DNA from: Fimenecus sp051881335
Lineage (GTDB): Bacteria; Bacillota; Clostridia; Oscillospirales; Acutalibacteraceae
Assembly: GCA_051881335.1 (NCBI GenBank)
Contig: JBJEPR010000133.1
Span: 1-14,705 of the forward strand
DNA length: 14,705 nucleotides
Direction: 5' to 3'
Shown: in pieces, positions 6,886-14,017 of the stretch
Position numbering within the stretch: the stretch's first letter is position 1
How the letters are laid out: each line of letters opens with the position of its first letter
Position numbers and translations under genes: made by a program
Notes under the pieces: model-generated
Databases searched by the model: none
What the model was told of the DNA's origin: nothing
The model's input: the letters and a program-made list of their open reading frames with translations, nothing else

Positions 6886-6899
6886 GAAATTTTGTCGCT
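6866..6899 (-). promoter_or_regulatory. candidate spoIIGA-sigE promoter with Spo0A-box-like element, embedded in a terminator
   Basis: The minus strand reads TATAAT at 6866-6871, a perfect -10 within the loop of the preceding terminator. The predicted transcript would start near 6859, about 29 bases before the spoIIGA start. No TTGACA-like -35 exists at 17 bases (CAAAAT is found). At 6891-6899 the plus strand reads TTTGTCGCT, matching 7 of 9 positions of the Spo0A box TTTGTCGAA. A weak -35 overlapped by Spo0A boxes is known for the B. subtilis spoIIG promoter, so the arrangement is plausible. Spo0A control is inference. Confidence 0.5.
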
Positions 6900-6911
6900 T
6901 TGTGGGCGTAT

Positions 6912-7325
6912 TTAATTTTTCCTTTTCCGAAGATAATCCTCTAAAATAATGACAGCGGAAACCGCGTCAACGATTTCTTTTCGCTTTTTACCGCGCGTGT
7001 CAGTCAAATTCAACGCGTTATGTGCGGAAACCGTTGTTAAGCGTTCATCTTGAAATTCTAACGGTAAATCGGTTTTCGCCTGCAAAAGCGCCGCAAAGGA
7101 GCGGCAATTCTCGGCGCGAAAGCCCTCAGAGCCGTCCATATTTTTCGGCAATCCGAGTAAAAGGAGTTCCGCACGCTTTTCATCGGCAATTTTTGCAATC
7201 GTTTCCGCTAAATTTTCCGCGTTTTTCTCGTGAATCACCGTAACGGGAGACGCCAGCATTTCTAATTTGTCACATACGGCAATCCCCGTGCGCGCATCAC
7301 CGTAATCGATTGCTAAAATTACCAT
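6912..7325 (-). CDS. ruvX: RuvX/YqgF family RNase H-fold nuclease (putative pre-16S rRNA nuclease / Holliday junction resolvase)
   Basis: A 137-residue protein, the usual length of the family. The opening ILAIDYGDARTGIAV carries the first acidic residue (D7) of the RNase H-like site. LLLGLPKNMDGSEG (55-68) is the family signature, and DERLTT (E94) and IVDAVSA (D120) supply the remaining acidic residues. Members process the 5' end of 16S rRNA and were first proposed as Holliday junction resolvases. The ATG lies inside the last codons of pyrD (7-base overlap) with AAGG 7 bases upstream. The protein is therefore the last product of the pyrimidine operon, an operon position that does not by itself imply a pyrimidine role. 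All key residues look intact. Confidence 0.93.
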   Translation of the reverse strand: MVILAIDYGDARTGIAVCDKLEMLASPVTVIHEKNAENLAETIAKIADEKRAELLLLGLPKNMDGSEGFRAENCRSFAALLQAKTDLPLEFQDERLTTVSAHNALNLTDTRGKKRKEIVDAVSAVIILEDYLRKRKN

Positions 7326-8230
7326 ACCTGTACCTTGCCGACAATGTCCGACACGGATTTTTCGCCGTGTGCGTCCAAATATTCGTTAATACCTGCAATC
7401 ACCTTTAACGGCGTATAGGCATCGGTAAAATTCGCCGTACCGATTTGCACCGCAGTAGCGCCGGCTAACAGCATTTCCACGGCGTCCTGCCATTTGGTAA
7501 TGCCACCCAGACCGACCACAGGAATTTTCACGCGGTTTGCGACCTGCCAAACCATACGAAGCGCCACGGGGAATACCGCCGCACCCGACATTCCGCCCGT
7601 ATTGTTTTTAAGAATGGGGCGGCGGGTGTTGATGTCAATTTTCATACCCGTTAAAGTATTGATTAAGGAGACGGCGTCTGCCCCGCCCGCCTCTGCCGCG
7701 GCGGCCATTTCGGTAATATCCGTCACATTGGGCGTGAGTTTAATCATCAACGGCTGTTCGGCTACAGCTTTTACCTGTTTCGTAATATTTTCGACACTTT
7801 TTGCATTTGTGCCGAACGAAACGCCGCCCTCTTTAACATTCGGGCAAGAGATATTCAGTTCAATCATATCCACACCTGTGCCCTGCAAACGGCGCACAGT
7901 CTCGACATAATCCTCCACCTGACTGCCAGCAATATTGGCGATAACCACTGTATTTTGCTTTTTAAGGAACGGCAAATCATCTCGAATAAAAGCGTCCACG
8001 CCCGGATTTTGCAGCCCAACGCTGTTCAAAATACCGGACGGTGTTTCAGCAATACGCGGTGCCGGATTGCCGCGCCGCTCGTGCAGGGTTGTACCTTTAC
8101 ACGAAATACCGCCTAAACGGGAAATATCGTACAGGCGCGCATATTCCTGCCCAAAGCCAAAAGTACCGCTGGCGGTAATCACAGGATTTTTAAATTCTAC
8201 GCCTGCAATGTTCACACGCAAATCAGCCAT
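7319..8230 (-). CDS. pyrD: dihydroorotate dehydrogenase, class 1B catalytic subunit PyrD
   Basis: A 303-residue FMN-binding TIM barrel. It shows NPVITASGTFGFG at the N-terminus, GNPAPRIAET (55-63 region), the catalytic loop LNISCPNVKEGG with C129 as the base expected for class 1 enzymes, IKLTPNVTDI, and GLGGITKWQDA plus AVQIGTA near the C-terminus for phosphate binding of FMN. It oxidises dihydroorotate to orotate in the cytoplasm and, with PyrK, passes electrons to NAD+. The ATG at 8230 is chosen because AAGGAGG precedes it and the conserved N-terminus begins there; 73 further open codons upstream lie in pyrK in another frame. It overlaps pyrK by 8 bases, which fits equal production of the two subunits. 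Confidence 0.96.
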   Translation of the reverse strand: MADLRVNIAGVEFKNPVITASGTFGFGQEYARLYDISRLGGISCKGTTLHERRGNPAPRIAETPSGILNSVGLQNPGVDAFIRDDLPFLKKQNTVVIANIAGSQVEDYVETVRRLQGTGVDMIELNISCPNVKEGGVSFGTNAKSVENITKQVKAVAEQPLMIKLTPNVTDITEMAAAAEAGGADAVSLINTLTGMKIDINTRRPILKNNTGGMSGAAVFPVALRMVWQVANRVKIPVVGLGGITKWQDAVEMLLAGATAVQIGTANFTDAYTPLKVIAGINEYLDAHGEKSVSDIVGKVQVW

Positions 8231-8990
8231 TGAAATCGACCTCCTTCGCATCAAATACAGGACCGTTTTTACAGACATGGCGCATATGCTCGCCATCCTT
8301 TTCGTGCGTTTTGCAAGCGCACACCAAGCACGCGCCGATACCGCATCCCATACGCTGTTCCAGCGAAACATAGCATTGTACATTGTGTTCTGCACACATT
8401 GCCGCAACGCCTTTAAGCATCGGCATCGGCCCGCAGGCATAGACCACACAGTCGGGTTTTTCGACCAACTTATCCTTTAAAATATCCGTCACAAAGCCTT
8501 TTGTACCGTAAGAGCCGTCATTGGTGGTAACCGAGACACAACGGCAACACTGTTGGAAATCCTCTAACAAAATTAACTGTTCTTTTGAGCGGAAGCCCAA
8601 AATTGCTTCGGCATTCTCACCGTAATCCTGCGCCGCACCGAGCATAGGCGGGCAGCCGATACCGCCGCCGATAAAAACAGCAGGTTTTTCCTTGTCGGGG
8701 AAAAAGCCGTTGCCCAAAGGCCCTAAAATATTGAGCTCATCCCCTGCCTTTTTGGTCGCTAACCACGCTGTTCCCTCGCCGCGCACTTCAAACACAATGG
8801 TAATTGTTCCGTTTGCTTGGTCGATTTCGGAAATCGAAATCGGTCTGCGCAAGGTTTTTTCACCGCATTGAATATTGACGAAACGCCCGCACCAACTCTC
8901 TTTTGCCAAAGCGGGACAATCCAAAACAAAACGATATGTGGTTGCATTCAGTTTTTCAACCGATTGGATTTTAAAATACGCCTGAACCAT
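8223..8990 (-). CDS. pyrK: dihydroorotate dehydrogenase electron transfer subunit PyrK
   Basis: A 255-residue ferredoxin-reductase-type protein. The FAD-binding RRPISISE motif is near residue 50, a nucleotide-binding GGGIGCPPM near 110, and YACGPMPM near 190. The C-terminal cysteine set is C216-x4-C221-x2-C224-x15-C240 for the [2Fe-2S] cluster typical of PyrK. It joins PyrD in a heterotetramer and transfers electrons from reduced FMN through the cluster and FAD to NAD+. GGAG lies 6 bases before the ATG. It follows carB by 14 bases and overlaps pyrD. All recognisable ligands are present, in contrast with the preceding two genes. Confidence 0.95.
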   Translation of the reverse strand: MVQAYFKIQSVEKLNATTYRFVLDCPALAKESWCGRFVNIQCGEKTLRRPISISEIDQANGTITIVFEVRGEGTAWLATKKAGDELNILGPLGNGFFPDKEKPAVFIGGGIGCPPMLGAAQDYGENAEAILGFRSKEQLILLEDFQQCCRCVSVTTNDGSYGTKGFVTDILKDKLVEKPDCVVYACGPMPMLKGVAAMCAEHNVQCYVSLEQRMGCGIGACLVCACKTHEKDGEHMRHVCKNGPVFDAKEVDFNG

Positions 8991-9004
8991 AAAAAACTCC
9001 TTTT

Positions 9005-12004
9005 TTAAAGTTTTTGTACGCGAAGCTCCTCAACCGCGTTATTTTTTGCAAGGCATTGTGCCAAAGCCGACGCTGATTCAACTGACGGTAAAACCGGAAT
9101 GCGGCGTAACAGCGCCGTTCTGCGAATTCGAACATCGTCCTCGTTAATTTTCGGTCCGTTTTGGGCAGTAGAAACCAAATAGGACAGTCGATTTTTCAAA
9201 ATCAGCGTCAAAGTGTTCGGCTCGCCCTCGTGCATTTTTCGCACGGCATTTGCTGCCACATGATTGGCATTTAACAGTTTCGCCGTGTTGGAGGTCGCAT
9301 ATATTTTGAAATCCTGCTGTAAGAATTCATTGGCGAGCGGCACGCTGGCCTGCTTATCCGTATCCGCAACGGAAATCAGCACACCGCCAGTGCGCTTGAT
9401 ACGCATACCCGACGCGATAAAGCCTTTTAATAACGCTTCATCAAAGGTATCGGCAACGCCCATTACTTCCCCCGTGGATTTCATTTCGTCGCTGAGTTGT
9501 ATATCTGCACCTGCAAGCGCCTCAAAACTGAACACGGGTACGCGAACAAAGTATTTTGCAGGCTCTTTATAAAGCCCCGTGCCGATACTGATATCCCGCA
9601 AACTTTCGCCGAGCATTAACCGCACGGAAAGTTCCACAATCGGCAATGCGGTTGCTTTACTCATAAACGGAATATTCCGCGTCGCTACCGCACTGGCCGA
9701 GGTCATATACACTGCATTATCATACACAACGAATTGAATGTTTAAAAGACCTTTTACTTTTAATTCCCGCACAAGTCTGCCAGTAAACTCAACCACTTCT
9801 TCTTTAATCGCCTGTGAAAGTGAAACCGTCGGATAGACGGAAATGGAATCCCCCGCGTGCACCTGTGCTTTTTCGATATGCTCATAAATACCGGGAATTA
9901 AAAAGTCCTCGCCGTCCGTGAGCACATCCACCTCGACACCTTTACCGATAAACACACGGCGAGAACCGGTATGGCGAATATTCAAACGGTCTAAAATATC
10001 GAAAAATTCGATTTTATTTTTCAGCTTTTTGTGTACTGCGGCATCCGCACCGTATATCGTCACGCCAAGTTTCTCCAATACTTCGGATTTACGCAACGCT
10101 TCCCCGCCGCCAAACACCAAAACGGCACCGTTCGGGTGCTCCGTAGCTACAACATTTACAACATCTTCCTCGGTAATCGGGTCAACATATAATTTGTCCG
10201 CCGCCGAGAAATCTGTCGTATTTGCCGCCGGATTGTTGTTCAGCATAACGGTTTCATAGCCGAAATCCTTTAAAGTGCGCAACGCTTGATACGCGGCATA
10301 ATCACGGTCTGCGCCCAAACCGATGGAAGTAGGTCCTGCGCCGACAACCAAAATTTTTGATTTTTTGCTCGGGTGTGCGTCCAAATACATTGCCGCTTCA
10401 TTATCTTCGTCCCAAGCGGAATAAAAATACGGCTTTTGCACATCAAATTCCGCCGCGCAGGTATCCACGGTATTATAGGAAGAAAAGCGCTTATCCGGCA
10501 ATTCTTCCATATCACAGAATTTTTGAATTGCACTATCCAAAAAGCCAATGGATTTGGCATATAAATAAGTTTCTTTCGTATATCCTGCACGCAAAGCAAG
10601 CTCTGTATCGGCAATGTTTTTAAACTTCAAAAGATAATACATATCCATTTTAGTTATCTTTCGGATTTCATCCAAAGACATACCGCGTTTGATGGCTTCA
10701 TATACGGCAAAAATACGCTCGTTATCCCGCGAATGCAGTAACGCAGAAAGTTCTTCTTCTGTTGCCAAACGGAGTTTCGGCAACGCAATAAATTCCGTTT
10801 TCGGGTTCATAGAGCGAATGGCTTTCAAAAATGCCAACTCAAAGCTCGTTCCGATTGCAAACGCTTCGCCGGTTGCCTGCATAATCTCGCCGAGTGCACG
10901 GGTGGATGCCTCACCAAAATGCTCAAACGACCATTTGGGCACTTTTACGGCGCAATAGTCAATCGCCGGTTCATTTGCCGCCGTCGTGACACCGGTAATA
11001 TCATTACGAATTTCATAAAGCTTATACCCGAGCGCAATTTTCGCGCACACAGCGGCAATCGGATATCCCGTCGCTTTGGAAATTAAAGCAGAGGTGCGGT
11101 TTAACTGCGGTTCCACGCCCAAAACGATATATGCGCCCGTTTCGGGATGCACGGCAAAGCGTACCATACAAACGCCCTCTATCTGCAAGCGGCGCGCCAA
11201 TTTACGGGCGGTACGGCGTAGTTTAGAGGTCTGTGCATCGGTTAAGGTTTGTGCGGGCAAAACAACAATACTGTCGCCGTCGTGCACACCGACAGCATCG
11301 ATGTTTTCCGTACTGCAAATACTGATACAGTTATCTACGGCATCACGCACACAGCAAAACGCGATTTCTTTATAGCCATCTACGCATTTTTCAAGCATAG
11401 CCTGCCCGACCAAAGATTTCTGCGCACAGGAAGTAAAACAATCCGTCAGTTCTTCTGCGGTATTACAACGCACAAAAGCACCGCCCTCTGGTGAAAATGC
11501 CGCTTTGCAGGAAATCGGATACCCAGCCTCGTTTGCAAATGCAAGCGCTTCTGCTTGCGCACTGACAATCGTAGACGGCAAAAACGGCTCGTCGGCTTCC
11601 GCCAGCATCGTTTGCAGTGCCTGCGCATTTCGGACGCTTTTGATGACTTCCGGCTGTGCGCCGAGCAAAACCGTGCCGTGCTCCTCTAAATAACCGTTTT
11701 GAGAAAGTTCCAAGCAAATTTCCAATCCGGTTTTACCGCCCGCGGTTGCTAAAATGGCATCCGGCTGTTCCACTTCGATAATTTTTTTGATAGTTTCCCC
11801 GTTTAACGGCTCAATATACACGGTATCGGCGAGATTACGGTCGGTCATCACCGTAGTTGGATTAGAGTTGACCACTACAGTCTGTACGCCCTCCTGCTTG
11901 AGTGCATTTAACATTTGCGTTCCCGCATAATCATATTCCCCGGACTGCCCAATCACCACAGGACCTGCACCGATGACCAGGATTTTTTTGTAAGCCTTAC
12001 TCAT
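9005..12004 (-). CDS. carB: CarB-like protein: carbamoyl-phosphate synthase large-chain homologue with both ATP-grasp sites degenerate
   Basis: A 999-residue homologue of the CPSase large chain (usually about 1060-1075). Domain order is preserved: first synthetase half (1 to about 400), oligomerisation region (about 400-545, with VDTCAAEF), second half (about 548-865), and the C-terminal MGS-like allosteric domain (about 870-999). Catalytic parts are not. In the first half the family's Q...E-x-N-P-R metal and ATP residues are R282, G296, E298 and Q300, and the RPSFTMGGSGGG loop has become CKAAFSPEGG. In the second half about 65-72 residues covering the RPSYVLGGRAM lobe are missing at about residue 681, and the EVNPR motif reads SASAV (769-773). 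H241, the GHTGDS-type loop, LPAQTLT and the MGS segment remain recognisable. The frame is fully open, so this is not a decaying pseudogene. ATG overlaps the carA stop by 4 bases. Carbamoyl phosphate synthesis by this protein appears unlikely; the retained function is unknown. Confidence 0.85.
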   Translation of the reverse strand: MSKAYKKILVIGAGPVVIGQSGEYDYAGTQMLNALKQEGVQTVVVNSNPTTVMTDRNLADTVYIEPLNGETIKKIIEVEQPDAILATAGGKTGLEICLELSQNGYLEEHGTVLLGAQPEVIKSVRNAQALQTMLAEADEPFLPSTIVSAQAEALAFANEAGYPISCKAAFSPEGGAFVRCNTAEELTDCFTSCAQKSLVGQAMLEKCVDGYKEIAFCCVRDAVDNCISICSTENIDAVGVHDGDSIVVLPAQTLTDAQTSKLRRTARKLARRLQIEGVCMVRFAVHPETGAYIVLGVEPQLNRTSALISKATGYPIAAVCAKIALGYKLYEIRNDITGVTTAANEPAIDYCAVKVPKWSFEHFGEASTRALGEIMQATGEAFAIGTSFELAFLKAIRSMNPKTEFIALPKLRLATEEELSALLHSRDNERIFAVYEAIKRGMSLDEIRKITKMDMYYLLKFKNIADTELALRAGYTKETYLYAKSIGFLDSAIQKFCDMEELPDKRFSSYNTVDTCAAEFDVQKPYFYSAWDEDNEAAMYLDAHPSKKSKILVVGAGPTSIGLGADRDYAAYQALRTLKDFGYETVMLNNNPAANTTDFSAADKLYVDPITEEDVVNVVATEHPNGAVLVFGGGEALRKSEVLEKLGVTIYGADAAVHKKLKNKIEFFDILDRLNIRHTGSRRVFIGKGVEVDVLTDGEDFLIPGIYEHIEKAQVHAGDSISVYPTVSLSQAIKEEVVEFTGRLVRELKVKGLLNIQFVVYDNAVYMTSASAVATRNIPFMSKATALPIVELSVRLMLGESLRDISIGTGLYKEPAKYFVRVPVFSFEALAGADIQLSDEMKSTGEVMGVADTFDEALLKGFIASGMRIKRTGGVLISVADTDKQASVPLANEFLQQDFKIYATSNTAKLLNANHVAANAVRKMHEGEPNTLTLILKNRLSYLVSTAQNGPKINEDDVRIRRTALLRRIPVLPSVESASALAQCLAKNNAVEELRVQKL

Positions 12005-13080
12005 TTCTTTGCCTCCCCGAGCATTTCGACAAAACGGTCAAAAATCCATGATGTACTGCTGTCGCGGTCACCGTTTGGCGTAAACTGTACGGAAATCGCA
12101 GGAAACGCTTTATAAGAAAGCCCTTCAATCGAACCGTCATTCAAATTTTTCATAGAAACTTCAGCCACACTCGGCGCAACGGTTTCAAGCTTTACCGCAT
12201 AACCGTGATTTTGGTCTGTCACCATAAATGTTTCCGTACCGCAAAGTAAGACAGGTTGATTGGACCCGCGGTGTCCCTGTGCCATTTTTTCAATTTTTGC
12301 ACCGACAGACAGCGCCAGCATTTGATGCCCCAAACCAATGGCAAAAATCGGCAGACCGAGTTTGGTCATTTCTTGAATATTCTGCATAAAAACCGGATTA
12401 TCATCGGGGTCACCCGGACCGTCGGAAAGAAAAATCCCGTCCGGCGAAAGCGCCTTCACCTGCTCTGCCGTATAGTCAGCAGGTAACAATTCTAAAGCGC
12501 ACCCGCGGGATGTTAAGGCTTCCAGCGTTGCACGCGGAAAACCGTAATCCAACACGGCAACACGGTATTTTGCCTGCGGCGCGGCTACAAATTCAGGGCT
12601 ATGCAGGGTAACCGCTTCCACAGCGCCTGAAATGGTATAGGCGCGAATTTCCCGAAGAAAGCTTTCCTTACCCTCTAAAGATTCCGTAATTGCACCTTTC
12701 ATATAGCCCTTGTCGCGCAATGCGCGTGTCAGGCGTCTTGTATCAATCCCGTAAATACCGACAATCCCACGGCGCGAAAGATATTCGTGCAGAGACACGC
12801 CGCTTTCCGGCGAATCGCACCATTCGCGCACAATATAGCCGTTCGACATAATTTCAGACTCACGACCGTTATCGGCTACACCGCGATTACCGACCAACGG
12901 ATAGGTTTGCGCAACAATTTGCCCGTAATAGGTCGGGTCGGAAAGCAGTTCTTCATACGACGCCGTACAAGTATTAAAAACGACTTCCCCGACAGCAGTT
13001 CCCGCCTTTCCCATAGAAAAGCCTTCAAAAACGGTACCGTCTTCCAAAAGCAAATAGGCTCTGTTAGTATGTTGTGCCAT
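12001..13080 (-). CDS. carA: CarA-like protein: carbamoyl-phosphate synthase small-chain homologue without glutaminase catalytic residues
   Basis: A 359-residue homologue with the normal two-domain layout and length. The N-terminal CPSase domain keeps VVFNT, YEELLSDPTYYGQIV, TYPLVGN, GYIVRE and GIDTRRLTRALR. The class I glutamine amidotransferase domain keeps FLSDGPGDP (218-225), GLGHQMLAL, GHRGSNQPV and QNHGYAV. However the nucleophile Cys of the GxCLGHQ motif is Gly249 (codon GGT), and the His and Glu of the usual Q-[YF]-HPE motif are Thr334 and Asn336. The entire triad is gone, so glutamine hydrolysis is not expected. The protein could still act as a structural partner of the CarB-like protein encoded next, with which it shares an ATGA overlap. 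Seventeen bases separate it from pyrF, and a modest AAAGGG lies 8 bases before the ATG. The reading frame is open and unbroken. Confidence 0.87.
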   Translation of the reverse strand: MAQHTNRAYLLLEDGTVFEGFSMGKAGTAVGEVVFNTCTASYEELLSDPTYYGQIVAQTYPLVGNRGVADNGRESEIMSNGYIVREWCDSPESGVSLHEYLSRRGIVGIYGIDTRRLTRALRDKGYMKGAITESLEGKESFLREIRAYTISGAVEAVTLHSPEFVAAPQAKYRVAVLDYGFPRATLEALTSRGCALELLPADYTAEQVKALSPDGIFLSDGPGDPDDNPVFMQNIQEMTKLGLPIFAIGLGHQMLALSVGAKIEKMAQGHRGSNQPVLLCGTETFMVTDQNHGYAVKLETVAPSVAEVSMKNLNDGSIEGLSYKAFPAISVQFTPNGDRDSSTSWIFDRFVEMLGEAKK

Positions 13081-13097
13081 ATGGACAGCCCTTTCGT

Positions 13098-14015
13098 TTA
13101 TTTTCTGACAGACAACAGCTCGTCACGCATACGAATTGCTTCAACGCGCGCGGCTTCGGCATACTGTTCTTCTGTATAATCGCCTTTTTTGTAAGCGCAC
13201 ATAATCCCGCGTGAAGAGTTTATCACAGCGCCCAACCCGTTGGCATCAAATGCGGGCGCTACATCCTGTGCACCACCGCCCTGCGCACCGTAACCGGGTA
13301 CCAAAAAGAAGGTATGCGGAAGCGCCGCACGCAATTCCGTAAGCTGTGCAGGGTATGTTGCGCCGACTACAGCACCGACCGCAGAATATCCGTATTCCCC
13401 ACAGGAATCCGCGCCCCAATGCTCACACATATCTCCCATCGTGCGATAAATCGTTTTGTCGCCTATCTGTTTATCCTGCAACTCTCCTGAGGATTTATTC
13501 GAGGTTTTGACAAGCACGAAAATGCCCTTGTCCTGTGCCTTACAGATATTCAAAAGCGGTGCAATCCCGTCCGTACCGAGGTAACCGTTTACGGTTAAGG
13601 CGTCTGCGTCAAAGGGTGCAACCTCTGTGCCGCTGACGGAAACGGTACCAAGATGCGCCGCCGCATATGCTTCCATCGTTGTGCCGATGTCATTACGCTT
13701 TCCGTCGGTAATGACGAACAATCCTCTTTCTTTTGCATATTGTATGGTTTCATACAGTGCCCGCACGCCTTGCCAACCATACATTTCATAATAGGCACAT
13801 TGCGGTTTCACCGCCGGCACAATGTCATACAAGGCGTCAATCAACCCTTTGTTAAAGGTCAACAACGCATCTGCCGCACCTTCTAAAGTGTTGCCGAATT
13901 TTTGAAAGGATGCTTCTTTGATAAACGCGGGAATAAAATCCAACTTCGGGTCAAGCCCCGCCACCGTTGGATTGTTTTTTTCAAGAATCGCCGCGCAAAG
14001 TCTGTCAAATCCCAT
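13098..14015 (-). CDS. pyrF: orotidine 5'-phosphate decarboxylase PyrF (long form, type 2)
   Basis: A 305-residue TIM-barrel enzyme of the longer OMP decarboxylase subfamily that starts GFDRLCAAI. The active-site D-x-K-x-x-D array is in VITDGKRNDIG (D104, K106, D109), with K70 in AVKPQCAYYE. GYLGTDGI and VLVKTSNKSSGE follow, and VPGYGAQGG near residue 240 is the phosphate-binding end. It converts OMP to UMP, the last step of de novo synthesis. GGAG lies 8 bases before the ATG, 2 bases after the pyrC stop. All key residues look intact, so the operon still leads to UMP. Confidence 0.95.
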   Translation of the reverse strand: MGFDRLCAAILEKNNPTVAGLDPKLDFIPAFIKEASFQKFGNTLEGAADALLTFNKGLIDALYDIVPAVKPQCAYYEMYGWQGVRALYETIQYAKERGLFVITDGKRNDIGTTMEAYAAAHLGTVSVSGTEVAPFDADALTVNGYLGTDGIAPLLNICKAQDKGIFVLVKTSNKSSGELQDKQIGDKTIYRTMGDMCEHWGADSCGEYGYSAVGAVVGATYPAQLTELRAALPHTFFLVPGYGAQGGGAQDVAPAFDANGLGAVINSSRGIMCAYKKGDYTEEQYAEAARVEAIRMRDELLSVRK

Positions 14016-14017
14016 AT

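Noticed and set aside
8231..8449. 73-codon N-terminal extension of pyrD
   Set aside because: It lies inside pyrK in another frame, has no homology to PyrD, and a strong AAGGAGG precedes the ATG at 8230.
9005..12004. Explaining the odd CarB by frameshifts or assembly errors
   Set aside because: The frame is open for 999 codons, conserved blocks on both sides of every anomaly are in register, and the partner CarA shows the same kind of catalytic loss. A collapsed segment at about 9960 can still only be excluded with reads.
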